From positions 124,001-188,000 of the forward strand of contig JADKGB010000001.1 in assembly GCA_016717225.1 (NCBI GenBank): a stretch of DNA of 64,000 nucleotides, given 5' to 3'. Made by a program: the position numbers and the translations under genes. This document shows positions 26,748-36,278 of this stretch, piece after piece (the stretch's first letter is position 1; each line of letters begins with the position of its first letter). The notes under the pieces were generated by a model. That model was given only the letters and a program-made list of their open reading frames with translations, did not search any database and was not told where the DNA came from. The stretch is from Flavobacteriales bacterium (GTDB lineage: Bacteria; Bacteroidota; Bacteroidia; Flavobacteriales_F; PHOS-HE28).

Positions 26748-28052
26748 ATGAGCAACATAGTAGCCATAGTTGGCAGGCCCAATGTGGGCAAGAGCACATT
26801 CTTCAATCGGTTGGTGGAGAGGCGAGAGGCCATCGTGGACCCCACTTCCGGAACCACCCGTGATCGCCATTACGGCAAGGCCGAATGGAACGGCCACCAC
26901 TTCAGCATCATTGACACAGGAGGGTACGTGACCGGTAGCGATGACATCTTCGAAGCGGAGATCGTGAAGCAGGTGAAGCTCGCCATTGACGAAGCGGACA
27001 GCATCCTCTTCATGGTGGATACCCAACACGGTATTACGGGCATGGATCAGGCCGTAGCGAACATGCTACGCAAAGCGAAGAAGCCCGTGATCCTGGTGGC
27101 CAACAAGGTGGATACGGGCGACAAAGCCGTTTACGCGGCGGAGTTCTACCAATTCGGTCTTGGCGAAGTCTATTGCATCAGTTCTGCCAGTGGGGCTGGT
27201 ACTGGCGAGCTCCTCGACGATCTGGTCAAGACATTCACCAAACCCACCGAAGAGGTCGAAGACAATTTACCGCGCATCGCCATTGTGGGCAAGCCCAATG
27301 TGGGCAAGAGTTCCTTGGTGAACACACTGATCGGCAAGGAGCAGAATATCGTTACACCTATTGCTGGTACTACCCGGGATCCGGTGAACACCCAGTTCAA
27401 CGCGTTCGGCTTTGATGTGGTGCTCTTGGATACAGCCGGCATCCGAAAGAAGACCAAAGTGGATGAGGACATTGAATTCTTCAGCGTATTACGCAGCGTC
27501 CGTGCCATCGAGGATTGCGATGTCTGCCTGATGTTGATCGATGCGCGAGATGGCATCCAGCACCAGGACCAGCACATTTTCTCGATGATCGAGAAAAATG
27601 GCAAGGGTGTGGTGATCGTGGTGAACAAATGGGACCTCATGGAGAAGGATACCATGACATCGAAAGCATACGAGGAGGAAGTGCGCAGGAAGTTGTCCCC
27701 GTTCAAAGACGTGCCTGTCGTGTTCACTTCGGTGGTAGAAAAGCAGCGGATCCACAAGGCCATGGAACTCGCGATCGAAGTGTACAAGAACCGATCGCAG
27801 CGCATCTCCACCAGCAAGCTCAACGATATCATGCTCCCGGAGATCGAGCACCAGCCACCGCCCATAGAGAAGCAGCGCAGCATACGGATCAAGTATGTGA
27901 CCCAATTACCGGGTAAGGTTCCAGCGTTCGCCTTCTTCGCCAATTATCCCCAGTACATCAAGGAGAGCTATGCACGTTTCCTGGAGAACAAGCTGCGCTC
28001 CCATTTCAACTTTACGGGAGTTCCTATTCGCGTATTTTTCCGGAAGAAGTAG
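26748..28052 (+). CDS. der: GTPase Der (EngA)
   Basis: A double-GTPase factor for 50S subunit assembly. It has 434 residues. The first G domain shows GRPNVGKST (near 8), DTGGY and NKVD; the second shows GKPNVGKSS (near 184), DTAGI and NKWD. A C-terminal KH-like domain ends PIRVFFRKK, the usual family end. It is co-directional with era and probably in the same transcript. Confidence 0.98.
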   Translation: MSNIVAIVGRPNVGKSTFFNRLVERREAIVDPTSGTTRDRHYGKAEWNGHHFSIIDTGGYVTGSDDIFEAEIVKQVKLAIDEADSILFMVDTQHGITGMDQAVANMLRKAKKPVILVANKVDTGDKAVYAAEFYQFGLGEVYCISSASGAGTGELLDDLVKTFTKPTEEVEDNLPRIAIVGKPNVGKSSLVNTLIGKEQNIVTPIAGTTRDPVNTQFNAFGFDVVLLDTAGIRKKTKVDEDIEFFSVLRSVRAIEDCDVCLMLIDARDGIQHQDQHIFSMIEKNGKGVVIVVNKWDLMEKDTMTSKAYEEEVRRKLSPFKDVPVVFTSVVEKQRIHKAMELAIEVYKNRSQRISTSKLNDIMLPEIEHQPPPIEKQRSIRIKYVTQLPGKVPAFAFFANYPQYIKESYARFLENKLRSHFNFTGVPIRVFFRKK

Positions 28053-28063
28053 ATATTCGCCTG

Positions 28064-28630
28064 ATGCAACGCCCAAGCTCTGTTACATCGCGTTCAACCT
28101 CATGGTTGGCAGTGTGTAGCAGTTGTTTTGTGCTTGTCTCGATCCTCGCTCAGTTCAGCGTGTGGCCAGTTCACCAGTTTCAGTTGAGCGCCGCTCGTCA
28201 AGAAATGAAGCATCGCTTGCTGGCCGAACTTCCTGTGCGGGACTTGTCGGAATTCCGGTTCACGATGGCCGAATTTGCGCATGTTGATCTCCGGGATGGT
28301 GGAAAGGAAATGGAATGGGATGGCTTCCGGTATGATCTGGTTCATGTAGAACGAACAGCTGATGGCTACATCATCATCCATGCGTTACGTGATGATCGTG
28401 AAACCCAGGTTCTGGCGACGCTGGACGACTTGTTGAGACAAGCTGAACAGAGCAAGCATGGAGCGAAGGAGCAGCGATCACGAATTGTTGGATCATGGGC
28501 GCCATTTTGTGAGCGAAATACTGCGATAACGGTTGAAGTTCGTGTAGCTGATCGGAGTTTTCCGCCTTTGATCCTCGTGAAAGGCCGGATCGTTGACCCC
28601 CTCGATCCAACTCCGCCAAAGTCCGCCTGA
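28064..28630 (+). CDS. Hypothetical membrane-anchored protein
   Basis: A 188-residue protein not assigned to a family. One hydrophobic segment (residues 14-35, WLAVCSSCFVLVSILAQFSVW) could anchor it in the inner membrane, leaving about 150 mostly polar residues outside. It starts 11 bases after der. A TonB receptor gene follows about 100 bases later on the same strand, which suggests but does not show a role in metal or heme uptake. Confidence 0.6.
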   Translation: MQRPSSVTSRSTSWLAVCSSCFVLVSILAQFSVWPVHQFQLSAARQEMKHRLLAELPVRDLSEFRFTMAEFAHVDLRDGGKEMEWDGFRYDLVHVERTADGYIIIHALRDDRETQVLATLDDLLRQAEQSKHGAKEQRSRIVGSWAPFCERNTAITVEVRVADRSFPPLILVKGRIVDPLDPTPPKSA

Positions 28631-28651
28631 GACTTATAGGCGATCCCTTTC

Positions 28652-28717
28652 ATCAGGAGCAGGGAAGTCCGTTCATTCCGTCGCCGTGTCGATGGTCTTG
28701 ACGTATTCGCTCCTGAT
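28652..28717. repeat. 9-bp inverted repeat in the leader of the TonB receptor
   Basis: ATCAGGAGC (28652-28660) is the exact reverse complement of GCTCCTGAT (28709-28717), separated by 48 bases and lying just before the receptor start at 28737. It could close a leader RNA structure or flank an operator. No known riboswitch consensus was recognised inside it. Confidence 0.3.
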
Positions 28718-28736
28718 CGTTCCTTACACATTTCTC

Positions 28737-29153
28737 ATGTTATACAGAACACTCGTCTTGATGGCGGCGCTATGTGCTTTTGCTATTGGCTTGCAAGCAC
28801 AGACCATCACACTTCGCGATCAAGTAACCAACGAACTGATCGCCAAAGCCGATATCATTTGCCTTACCAACAACACGAAAGTCACCACCAACGAAGCGGG
28901 CCAAGCGGATATCTCAACCTTGAAAGATTGCGGATCGATCCTTGTGGATCACGTCTCGTTCCAAGAACGCACGATCACATGGGCCGAAGTTGCAAGTGGT
29001 GCTGATGTGCTGCTCAATTACCGAGTAAATATGCTCGACCAGGTGGTCACTGAGCGCCAGCCGGTTCGAAGAGAAACGAAGCGACGTGCCCGAAAAGATC
29101 GACGTGATCAAGGCGCGCGACATCCGTTTCATGGATCAACCAACCACCGCTGA
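28737..29153 (+). pseudogene. N-terminal fragment of a TonB-dependent receptor, before an apparent frameshift
   Basis: Starts MLYRTLVLMAALCAFAIGLQAQ, a good signal peptide, followed by a carboxypeptidase-regulatory-like domain of about 80 residues (TLRDQVTNELIAKADIICLTNN). At DQVV the reading should continue into the receptor plug motif LSASRFEEKRSDVPEK, but that lies in the next frame. Removing one base at 29049 would join them. After the shift this frame reads arginine-rich noise to a stop at 29151. The damage is a single frame change without a homopolymer run, so a real mutation or a sequencing error are both possible. Confidence 0.75.
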
Positions 29154-31167
29154 ACTTTTGCAGAACACGGGCGCCGTCTTCGTACAAAAAAGCCAGCTCG
29201 GTGGAGGAAGCCCCATCATCCGTGGCTTCGAAGCGAACCGTATTCTCTTGGTGGTAGACGGTGTTCGCATGAACAACGCCATCTATCGAGCGGGGCACGT
29301 GCAGGATATCATCACCGTGGATCAAAGCATGTTGGAACGTGTTGAGGTCGTGAGCGGCCCGAACTCTGTGGCTTATGGAAGCGATGCATTGGGTGGGACC
29401 ATCCACATGATCACGCGGTCGCCCAAGTTCAAACCTGATGGAGGCAAGGCGATACTGGCTGATGGATTCTTCCGCTCTGGAACCGCTTCCAGTGAGAAGA
29501 CCGCACACGTAGGGGTTGAACTCCGGGGCGAGAAGATCGCGAGCTTCACGAGTATCACAGCAAGTGATTTCGGTGACCTGCGCCAGGGCAGCACGCGCTC
29601 ACCGTTCAACGAAGAACTTGGTGCCACACAATTCGAAGTGGTGCGCGAGAACGGAGTTGATGTCGTAAAGTCCTCCAAGGATAGAAATCTGCAGTTGGGC
29701 ACTGCCTACAAGCAACTGGACCTGTTGGAGAAACTTCGTTTGCGAACGGGTGAGCACGTGGTGCATCAGTTGAATCTGCAGTACAGCACCTCGTCCGACA
29801 TTCCTCGTTACGACCGAACTTCCTTGTTCTCGTACAACGCGGATGGCACGATCAAGCCATCACGCTCCGAATGGTATTACGGGCCGCAGAAACGCTTGTT
29901 GGCCGCGTACACCTTGGAGTTGGAGCGCACTTCAGGGTTCTTTGACAAGGCCCGCATTACGCCCTCCTATCAGAATATTGAACAAAGCCGGAACGATCGG
30001 AAGTTCACGAAGACCACGATCGGCCGGAACGTTGAAAAAGTGGGTGTTCTCGCGATCAACGCCGACCTGGAAAAGAAGAGCAGGAAGAACGAATTCCGAT
30101 ATGGGGCCGAGTACAGCAATAATGATGTGAAAAGCTCAGCGACCACCACGGATATCAATACGGGAGAAGTCACGTATCGCCCTTCGCGTTATCCGACCGG
30201 TGGAAGCAAAATGTCTTCCATCGCTGCGTACGTGAGCCATACGTTGGAGGTATCGCCGAAATTCGTTGTTAGCGAAGGGCTGCGGTTCACGCAAGTGCAG
30301 TTGCAAGCGATCTTCAAGGATCCGGAGGCCTTCAGTGTTATCGACGGAACGTACAAACAAAGCAACGGGGCGCTCACCTGGCGCGCAGGGGCCATGTTCT
30401 TACCCGGCCACGACTGGCGGTTGAGTCTATTGGCCAGCACAGGATTCCGGGCGCCGAACGTGGATGATATGGGAAAGGTGTTCGAATCCGGAGATGGCAT
30501 TCTGATCGTTCCCAACACCAACCTCAAACCGGAATCGACCACCAACTTCGAGATCGCGATGAGCAAGACCTTCGATAAGCGCATTACGTTCGACGTCAAT
30601 GGTTTTTACACCCTGTATTCGAACGCGATCACTGTCAGTGACTTCCAGTTCAATGGGAATGACAGCGTGGACTTCGATGGTGGCATGAACAAAGTCGTGG
30701 CGCTCACGAACAAGAAAGAAGCCTATCTCTATGGAGGTTCAAGCCAGTTCACCGCGCACTTCGATGATCACTTCACATTCCGTAGTGGTGTCACGTACAC
30801 CTATGCACGCATCAAGACAGACAGCACCGACTACCCGTTGGACCATATTCCTCCGGTCTATGGTCGCACAGGTCTCGAGTATCAAGCGAAGAAATTGCGC
30901 ATGGAAACCTACGTGGTATACAACGGCTGGAAGCGCCTACGGGATGTGAACAAAACTGAAGGCAGCGAAGACAATCTTTTGTATTCCACTCCTGTTGGCG
31001 TGCCGAGTTGGTACACGTTGAACGCTCGTGGTTCATATGCGTTCACAAAGAACCTTTCGCTACAAATGGCGCTGGAGAATATCAACGACGATTTCTACAG
31101 GGTCTTCGCGAGTGGCACCAGTGCGCCCGGCCGCAACTTCACGGTAAGCTTGCGCGCCAACATCTGA
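29086..31167 (+). CDS. TonB-dependent receptor, plug and barrel (main body of a frameshifted gene)
   Basis: A 693-residue open frame with a GTG at 29086 as its first possible start; it lacks its own signal peptide because the N-terminus is in another frame (see 28737-29153). The plug domain shows NTGAVFVQKSQLGGGSPIIRG and MNNAIYRAGHVQDIITVD, a pattern typical of the hemoglobin/transferrin-type receptors, then YGSDALGGTIH. The barrel follows, with GFRAPNVDDMGKVFE and LKPESTTNFE. Substrate is probably iron-related or heme, by family resemblance only. As sequenced it could not be exported. Confidence 0.85.
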   Translation: MPEKIDVIKARDIRFMDQPTTAELLQNTGAVFVQKSQLGGGSPIIRGFEANRILLVVDGVRMNNAIYRAGHVQDIITVDQSMLERVEVVSGPNSVAYGSDALGGTIHMITRSPKFKPDGGKAILADGFFRSGTASSEKTAHVGVELRGEKIASFTSITASDFGDLRQGSTRSPFNEELGATQFEVVRENGVDVVKSSKDRNLQLGTAYKQLDLLEKLRLRTGEHVVHQLNLQYSTSSDIPRYDRTSLFSYNADGTIKPSRSEWYYGPQKRLLAAYTLELERTSGFFDKARITPSYQNIEQSRNDRKFTKTTIGRNVEKVGVLAINADLEKKSRKNEFRYGAEYSNNDVKSSATTTDINTGEVTYRPSRYPTGGSKMSSIAAYVSHTLEVSPKFVVSEGLRFTQVQLQAIFKDPEAFSVIDGTYKQSNGALTWRAGAMFLPGHDWRLSLLASTGFRAPNVDDMGKVFESGDGILIVPNTNLKPESTTNFEIAMSKTFDKRITFDVNGFYTLYSNAITVSDFQFNGNDSVDFDGGMNKVVALTNKKEAYLYGGSSQFTAHFDDHFTFRSGVTYTYARIKTDSTDYPLDHIPPVYGRTGLEYQAKKLRMETYVVYNGWKRLRDVNKTEGSEDNLLYSTPVGVPSWYTLNARGSYAFTKNLSLQMALENINDDFYRVFASGTSAPGRNFTVSLRANI

Positions 31168-31184
31168 CCATCGACCGAGCAAAG

Positions 31185-31217
31185 CTGGCCCGGGTGTGCG
31201 CTTCACATCCGGGCCAG
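31185..31217. terminator. Bidirectional hairpin between convergent genes
   Basis: CTGGCCCGG (31185-31193) pairs with CCGGGCCAG (31209-31217), extended by TGTG/CACA inside a short loop. It lies between the TonB receptor stop and the convergent PLP enzyme, overlapping the last codons of the latter. Neither side has a strong T tract. Confidence 0.45.
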
Positions 31218-32366
31218 TGCTTGGTCAAGGTCTTCGATGAGCAGGTCCGCTTCCTCAATTCCGATGTACAATCGTACCATGGTGAACGGCAGGTCCGTGT
31301 AGTAACCGCTCGGGCCTTTTAGGGCGCACACAGGCCATTGCAGGCTTTCGAAACCACCCCAGCTAACGGCAATGAGGAAGCGTTTCGAAGCATCGCAAAA
31401 GCGTTCCACTGCAGCTTCGTCAGAAGCATCCAGTTCGATCGTGATCAAACCACCACAACGCTTCATCTGTTTTTTGGCAAGCGCATATTGCGGATGACTT
31501 TCCAGGAATGGCCAGTGCACGCGTTTGACCTTCGGATGCGCTTCCAGGAAGTGCGCGACTTTCTCCGCATTGTCCGCGCTGCGGTTAACGCGCAACTCAA
31601 GTGTGCGAAGACCTCGCATCAACAACCAGGCATCGTGTGGTGAGGGCGCTGCACCGAGCGTCATGAACTCTTTGCTCATCACTTGGCGCATGTGCGCTTG
31701 GCTTCCAGCGAGCACGCCGCATACCACATCGCTGTGCCCATTCAGATATTTCGTTCCGCTGTGGGCGACGAGATCGATACCAAAGTCGATAGGGTTCTGG
31801 AAGAGGGGGCTGTTGTAACTGTTGTCGCAAAGCGAAATGATATTACGCTCTTTGGCAATGGATGCCACAGCTCGCAGGTCTTGTAGCTCGAACGTGAGCG
31901 AGTTCGGGCTCTCGGTGATGAAGAAGGTCGTGTTCGGCTTGCACGCTTTCCTGTAATTCTCCGCGTCGGTCCCATCAACAAATGTGGTTTCCACCCCGAA
32001 ACGCGCCAAGAGCTCGCTCAGCAGTTTCTTCGTCCAACTGTAAGGTTTGTGAACGCATACGATGTGATCACCAGCCTTCACGAAGCTGATCACTGCTGCC
32101 GCGATCGCTGCACTGCCACTACTGAACAAGAGCGCGTCTTCGGCCTTTTCCAACGCTGCGAGTTTCTGCCGAACAACAGCTACGGTGGGGTTGTAGCCAC
32201 GCGAGTACAAAGGCTTCTCGAACTCGTGCTGCACGGTATCGCGCATCGCAGCAACCGTTGGATAACAGAAGTTCCCGCTCTGGACAATGGGCGGGATCAC
32301 TGCATCGAAACCGCGTTCGCGGTCTTCGCCCAGGTGCGTAAGCAAGTGTGAGAGGTCTTCGGTCAT
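31203..32366 (-). CDS. PLP-dependent trans-sulfuration family enzyme (cystathionine gamma-synthase/beta-lyase-like)
   Basis: A 387-residue fold-type I PLP enzyme of the Cys/Met metabolism family. YSRGYNPTVAVVRQKLAALEKAEDALLFSSGSAAI gives the cofactor phosphate region; the PLP lysine is in HSGTKYLNGHSDV near residue 200. The C-terminal substrate region reads SWGGFESLQWP, and the family often has SLGGxESL. It is the last gene of a four-gene operon, its ATG overlapping the preceding stop (ATGA). Exact reaction (gamma-synthase, beta-lyase or gamma-lyase) cannot be decided. Confidence 0.87.
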   Translation of the reverse strand: MTEDLSHLLTHLGEDRERGFDAVIPPIVQSGNFCYPTVAAMRDTVQHEFEKPLYSRGYNPTVAVVRQKLAALEKAEDALLFSSGSAAIAAAVISFVKAGDHIVCVHKPYSWTKKLLSELLARFGVETTFVDGTDAENYRKACKPNTTFFITESPNSLTFELQDLRAVASIAKERNIISLCDNSYNSPLFQNPIDFGIDLVAHSGTKYLNGHSDVVCGVLAGSQAHMRQVMSKEFMTLGAAPSPHDAWLLMRGLRTLELRVNRSADNAEKVAHFLEAHPKVKRVHWPFLESHPQYALAKKQMKRCGGLITIELDASDEAAVERFCDASKRFLIAVSWGGFESLQWPVCALKGPSGYYTDLPFTMVRLYIGIEEADLLIEDLDQALARM

Positions 32367-33976
32367 GGTCGTCGTTCGAAAAAAACGAATCCGTTGCCAC
32401 GTCCTGTCTCTTTGAACGTTTTGTAACCCATCACCTGCTCAACAGAAGTGACTTTGGAACACAGGTATACAGGCCGGTCAATGAGCCCACGGATAAGCGT
32501 TTCGTCGTCGGGCTTGGCTTCGGTCATGCGGCCATAGAACGACGGAACGTAGCTCTTGTAGCCATGATTCATGAACCAGCACTTTTCGCCTGCATGAGCA
32601 GCGAAGAAATCCACGGCTGCTCTCTGGGAATACCCTTCGATATTGTTGATGAACAGCATCAGGCCGAGCGAAATAAAAACCATGGTTCCGCCAAGGGATG
32701 CTAAAAGGCTTGCTCGGAAATGGCTCTTTGAATGAAGGAAATGCGCAACCATCAAAATGCCGATGAGCCAAGCTCCGGCGAAAAATTCAAGGCCTGTCCA
32801 ATGCACCTGAGCTTCCAAGTTGGCCTCTGCGAAAGGGTCATTTGCCAATAGAGGTTTCAGTAGTTCCGGACGCATGCCCAAGAACGGAGCGATGATGAAA
32901 ACAATAGCGATCGCGGTCCCTATGGTCCCCAGAGCAAAACGGGTCCAACCGAAGCTTTCCTTTTTTTGCCAGATCCGCTCAAGTTGCTTGGCGGCCAGGT
33001 AGGTGATCGGGAAGTAGCAGAGGCTGCTGTAGTGTACGATCTTGGTACTTACGATACTGAACAGGATCAGAACGACCCAGAGGAGGATCACCATCCAACG
33101 GCGCGTTTCATTTTGCACATCAGTGCCTTTTGTCGGCTTGAGCAATTCTTGTATGGCAAAGATCGAAGCCGGGAAACAGCCGATCAAAAGGACAATGAAG
33201 TGATAACCAAAAAAGCCACCGTGTCCGGCATCTTCTTCAGTGAACAAAGCCACCTGACGCTGGAAAAAGGCTTCTGTGAACGCGGGTCCGTTACGCACAT
33301 AATCGGAGCCGAACCAAAGCGAGATCACCACGAGCATCGACAGGAGCAACAAGAGCACCTCTTTCCACCGGAAGAACGTGCTGAATTTCCGCAACGCCCA
33401 GTAAGCTGAGATCGTTAGGCCGACAATGATGATCGCAGCCGGTCCTTTGGTCATAACGGCCAGTCCCATTAGTCCACCACTGGCCATGGCGAACCGCCAA
33501 GACCCTTCTCGAGCTGACCGAATGAATGAATAGAGACCGAGAAAAATGAACAGGTTGAACCATGGATCGATAATGCCACTGCGGAAATAGAGGTTCGGAA
33601 GAATGGATCCGATATAGGCAAGCACCCATAGAAGCCCGAATGTGTTTCCCTGTTCGCGTGAACCAATACGGTAGAGCACAAGAAGGGTAATTGCGCCGCA
33701 TATCACATTCGGAAAACGTGCAGCGAATTCACCTACGCCGAAGACGCTCATGCCAAGTGCCTGCATCCACATGAACAGCGGTGGTTTTTCGTAGAAGGGT
33801 TTGAACTCGATCTGCGGACGGGACCAGTCACCTGTGGAGATCATCTCACGCGCGATCTCCGCGAAGTTGATCTCGTCCCAATCGAACAAATGCACCGCTC
33901 CAAGCCCAGGAAGAAAAAGCAAAAGCGCACTGACGACAATAATGACCTGGATGCGGACCGGTGAGAGCGATCGCAT
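32363..33976 (-). CDS. Family 39-type glycosyltransferase (ArnT/PMT-like), polytopic
   Basis: A 537-residue integral membrane protein with about 11-12 hydrophobic segments. The catalytic-type acidic motif FDWDEINFAEIARE is near residue 31 in the first periplasmic loop, as in ArnT-like lipid-linked sugar transferases, followed by FKPFYEKPPLFMWMQ. The C-terminal 100 residues form a soluble periplasmic part. It lies 9 bases after the family 2 glycosyltransferase gene, which is the natural partner that makes the polyprenyl-phosphate sugar. The glycan target is unknown. Confidence 0.88.
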   Translation of the reverse strand: MRSLSPVRIQVIIVVSALLLFLPGLGAVHLFDWDEINFAEIAREMISTGDWSRPQIEFKPFYEKPPLFMWMQALGMSVFGVGEFAARFPNVICGAITLLVLYRIGSREQGNTFGLLWVLAYIGSILPNLYFRSGIIDPWFNLFIFLGLYSFIRSAREGSWRFAMASGGLMGLAVMTKGPAAIIIVGLTISAYWALRKFSTFFRWKEVLLLLLSMLVVISLWFGSDYVRNGPAFTEAFFQRQVALFTEEDAGHGGFFGYHFIVLLIGCFPASIFAIQELLKPTKGTDVQNETRRWMVILLWVVLILFSIVSTKIVHYSSLCYFPITYLAAKQLERIWQKKESFGWTRFALGTIGTAIAIVFIIAPFLGMRPELLKPLLANDPFAEANLEAQVHWTGLEFFAGAWLIGILMVAHFLHSKSHFRASLLASLGGTMVFISLGLMLFINNIEGYSQRAAVDFFAAHAGEKCWFMNHGYKSYVPSFYGRMTEAKPDDETLIRGLIDRPVYLCSKVTSVEQVMGYKTFKETGRGNGFVFFERRP

Positions 33977-33985
33977 GGTTGCGGC

Positions 33986-34735
33986 CTATTTGCGTTCTCC
34001 GAGCAATTCCCAGCGGGCCAGACCGGTTCGCGCCAGGAAGTATCGCAAACTGACATTCACGACCCCAAGGCCATACGTCATGCTTCTGGAGAAGTTGATC
34101 GAGCTGGCCTCATCGAAATACTTGGTAGGGCACGTGATCTCAGCGATCTCGAATTTGTTCCAGAAGATCTGCGCGATCATTTGATTGTCGAATACGAAGT
34201 CGTCGGAGCAACGTTGGTAGTCGCACGCATCAAGTACTTCTCGATGGAACGCACGATAACCGGTGTGGTACTCGCTCAGTTTCTCGCCCATCAATATGTT
34301 CTGCCCGAGGGTTAGCATGCGGTTGAAGACATACTTGTAGAACGGCATACCACCACGAAGTGCACCACCCCCAAGAATTCGTGAACCGAACACAACGGGA
34401 TAAACACCATTGCCGATCAAGGTGATCATGCTGGCAAGCAATTTCGGCGTGTATTGATAATCGGGATGGAGCATAACGACTATATCGCCGCCTAGTTCTT
34501 TCGCTTTGTCGTAACAGCTTTTCTGGTTGCCACCATACCCCGTGTTCTTGCCATGCTCAACAATGTGCTTTATGCCCAATTGCCGGGCGACTTCCACTGT
34601 ATTGTCCGGGCTTTGGTCATCCACGAGCACCACTTCGTCCACCAGGTCGAAGGGTATCTCATCATACGTCTGCTTCAGGGTGAGTGCAGCGCGATAAGCG
34701 GGCAGCACCACGATCACTTTTTGGCCTAGATACAT
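33986..34735 (-). CDS. Family 2 glycosyltransferase (polyprenyl-phosphate sugar synthase type)
   Basis: A 249-residue soluble GT-A enzyme. KVIVVLPAYRAALTL opens the Rossmann-like core, VLVDDQSPDNT follows, then MLHPDYQYTP at the metal-binding position and GSRILGGGALRGGMPFYKY. This resembles bacterial dolichol-phosphate-mannose-type synthases lacking membrane helices. It probably supplies the lipid-linked sugar for the family 39 transferase encoded immediately downstream. Confidence 0.9.
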   Translation of the reverse strand: MYLGQKVIVVLPAYRAALTLKQTYDEIPFDLVDEVVLVDDQSPDNTVEVARQLGIKHIVEHGKNTGYGGNQKSCYDKAKELGGDIVVMLHPDYQYTPKLLASMITLIGNGVYPVVFGSRILGGGALRGGMPFYKYVFNRMLTLGQNILMGEKLSEYHTGYRAFHREVLDACDYQRCSDDFVFDNQMIAQIFWNKFEIAEITCPTKYFDEASSINFSRSMTYGLGVVNVSLRYFLARTGLARWELLGERK

Positions 34736-34768
34736 CGGGACAAAGATGCTGAACTGCTGAATGCGAAT

Positions 34769-35680
34769 TCACGGCATACGTTCGGCCCGATTCACCAACC
34801 AAACACCACTGAGCACAACGAGGATCATGGCCATTTGCCCGAAGGACAACACCTCTTTGTCCAACACGCCCCAACCAATGGCAACGATGGGCATCAAATA
34901 GGTCACACTGCTGGCCCACACGGCGGATGTCCGCTTCAAAAGCGCATTCCAAAGGACAAGGGACAAAGCCGAGCTGAAGATAGCAAGCAAAGACACGAAT
35001 CCGAGTGAGGTCCATCCCTGCGGATCCGAAGCGACCGTGATCGGGATACCAGTGGTGTATGTGCCAGCCAACCCGATCGGACCTACGAACGTGAGCGCCA
35101 AACAGGCCGTCGCGGCCGCAGGCAGCATGTGCAAGTGCCGCTTTACGATGTTGGCACTACAGCCATAACACGCCGTGCCAATGATGGGCAACAGGGCATA
35201 GACGCTCCAAGTAGGCAGACCATCCTTGGTTTTGAGCAGGATCAACCCTGCAGCGCCAACCAGTCCGATCAAAATGCCTATCAGGTGGATGAGTCTCAGG
35301 CGGTTTCCAAAAAAAGCCGCACCTACCAAAAGGGTGAAGAGTGGTGTCAAACTGTTGAGCATTCCACTCAGGGAACTATCGATCCGGGTCTGGGCAGCCG
35401 CGAACAGGAATGCGGGTATGCCATTACCAAGTACACCGGTAGCCAGCAAAGGCAACCAGTGCTTTTTCAGCAATGGCGCATGTTTCAGCAATAGGGGGCT
35501 CAAGCATAACCAAGCAATGGCCAGCCGCGCTGTTGCCATCTGCCATGGGCTGAGCACGGGCCTTCCTTCGTGGAACAGCCCTCGCTTCATAAGGATGAAC
35601 GAACTACCCCAGATGAGCGCGAGAACGATCAATAACCCCCACTTCAACCATTCGTCACGTCGTTGCTGCATCCATCCCAA
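34769..35680 (-). CDS. EamA/DMT superfamily transporter
   Basis: A 303-residue inner-membrane protein with about ten hydrophobic helices in two EamA repeats (residues 13-145 and 160-295). Typical features are LIVLALIWGSSFILMKRG at the N-terminus and SSVTYLMPIVAIGWGVL in the second repeat. It is the first gene of the minus-strand operon with two glycosyltransferases and a PLP enzyme. The substrate is unknown; this family exports amino acids, nucleotides or other small metabolites. Confidence 0.9.
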   Translation of the reverse strand: MGWMQQRRDEWLKWGLLIVLALIWGSSFILMKRGLFHEGRPVLSPWQMATARLAIAWLCLSPLLLKHAPLLKKHWLPLLATGVLGNGIPAFLFAAAQTRIDSSLSGMLNSLTPLFTLLVGAAFFGNRLRLIHLIGILIGLVGAAGLILLKTKDGLPTWSVYALLPIIGTACYGCSANIVKRHLHMLPAAATACLALTFVGPIGLAGTYTTGIPITVASDPQGWTSLGFVSLLAIFSSALSLVLWNALLKRTSAVWASSVTYLMPIVAIGWGVLDKEVLSFGQMAMILVVLSGVWLVNRAERMP

Positions 35681-35780
35681 GCTTGGCCGGCGAAGATATC
35701 CAGGCCCTTCCGGCGTTTACATTTGTAACCTCATAGTGCACCAGTGCGTCTTATCCTCGGATCACTGCAATTCTGAATAC

Positions 35781-36278
35781 ATGAAAAAGTCCATCGCCTC
35801 ACTGTTCATTTTGTCGTTGATCGCTTGTGGCGGGTCTGGAACGCCAAGTCCGGCGGTCAACGTAGCGCGCACCGAGAGTTCGGTTGCCATTACCAGTGGC
35901 TCGCCGGTATCAACAGCCGACCTGAGTATCACTGGGATGACCTGCGGCATGGGCTGTGGAGGTGCGATCAAGAACGCACTGGCCAAGCTCCCTGGAGTGA
36001 ATGGGACGGAGATCCAATTCGAAAGCGCGGAGCAGGCGAATCATGCGGTTGTAACCTACGATCCAGCCAAGGTGAGCGATGCCGAATTGATCCAAGCGGT
36101 GCAATCCATTCACGATGGCCAATACAAGGTGCAAGCGGTTGGTATCACCAAACAGGTCCTGAGCGCGGGCTCTACTGAAGGGCAAACGGCAGCGGAAGAA
36201 GCCAAGGTGAATGCAACCTTGCCCGATGTGGTGCTCCCTAGCATAGTGGCATTGTTGTCTGGGTTGCTACGCATCTAA
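35781..36278 (+). CDS. HMA-domain lipoprotein with a CxxxC metal motif
   Basis: A 165-residue lipoprotein: signal MKKSIASLFILSLIAC with lipobox Cys16. A heavy-metal-associated domain occupies about residues 51-120, with ITGMTCGMGCGGAIKNAL. The two metal cysteines are spaced C-x3-C rather than the usual C-x2-C. The ATG at 35781 is chosen because the longer frame upstream is out of keeping with a lipoprotein. A copper-handling role is plausible beside heme A synthase, which serves copper-containing oxidases, but is inference. Confidence 0.82.
   Translation: MKKSIASLFILSLIACGGSGTPSPAVNVARTESSVAITSGSPVSTADLSITGMTCGMGCGGAIKNALAKLPGVNGTEIQFESAEQANHAVVTYDPAKVSDAELIQAVQSIHDGQYKVQAVGITKQVLSAGSTEGQTAAEEAKVNATLPDVVLPSIVALLSGLLRI

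Noticed and set aside
28631..28736. Cobalamin or other riboswitch before the frameshifted TonB receptor
   Set aside because: Only a 9-bp inverted repeat is present; no B12-box or other conserved aptamer segment was recognised.
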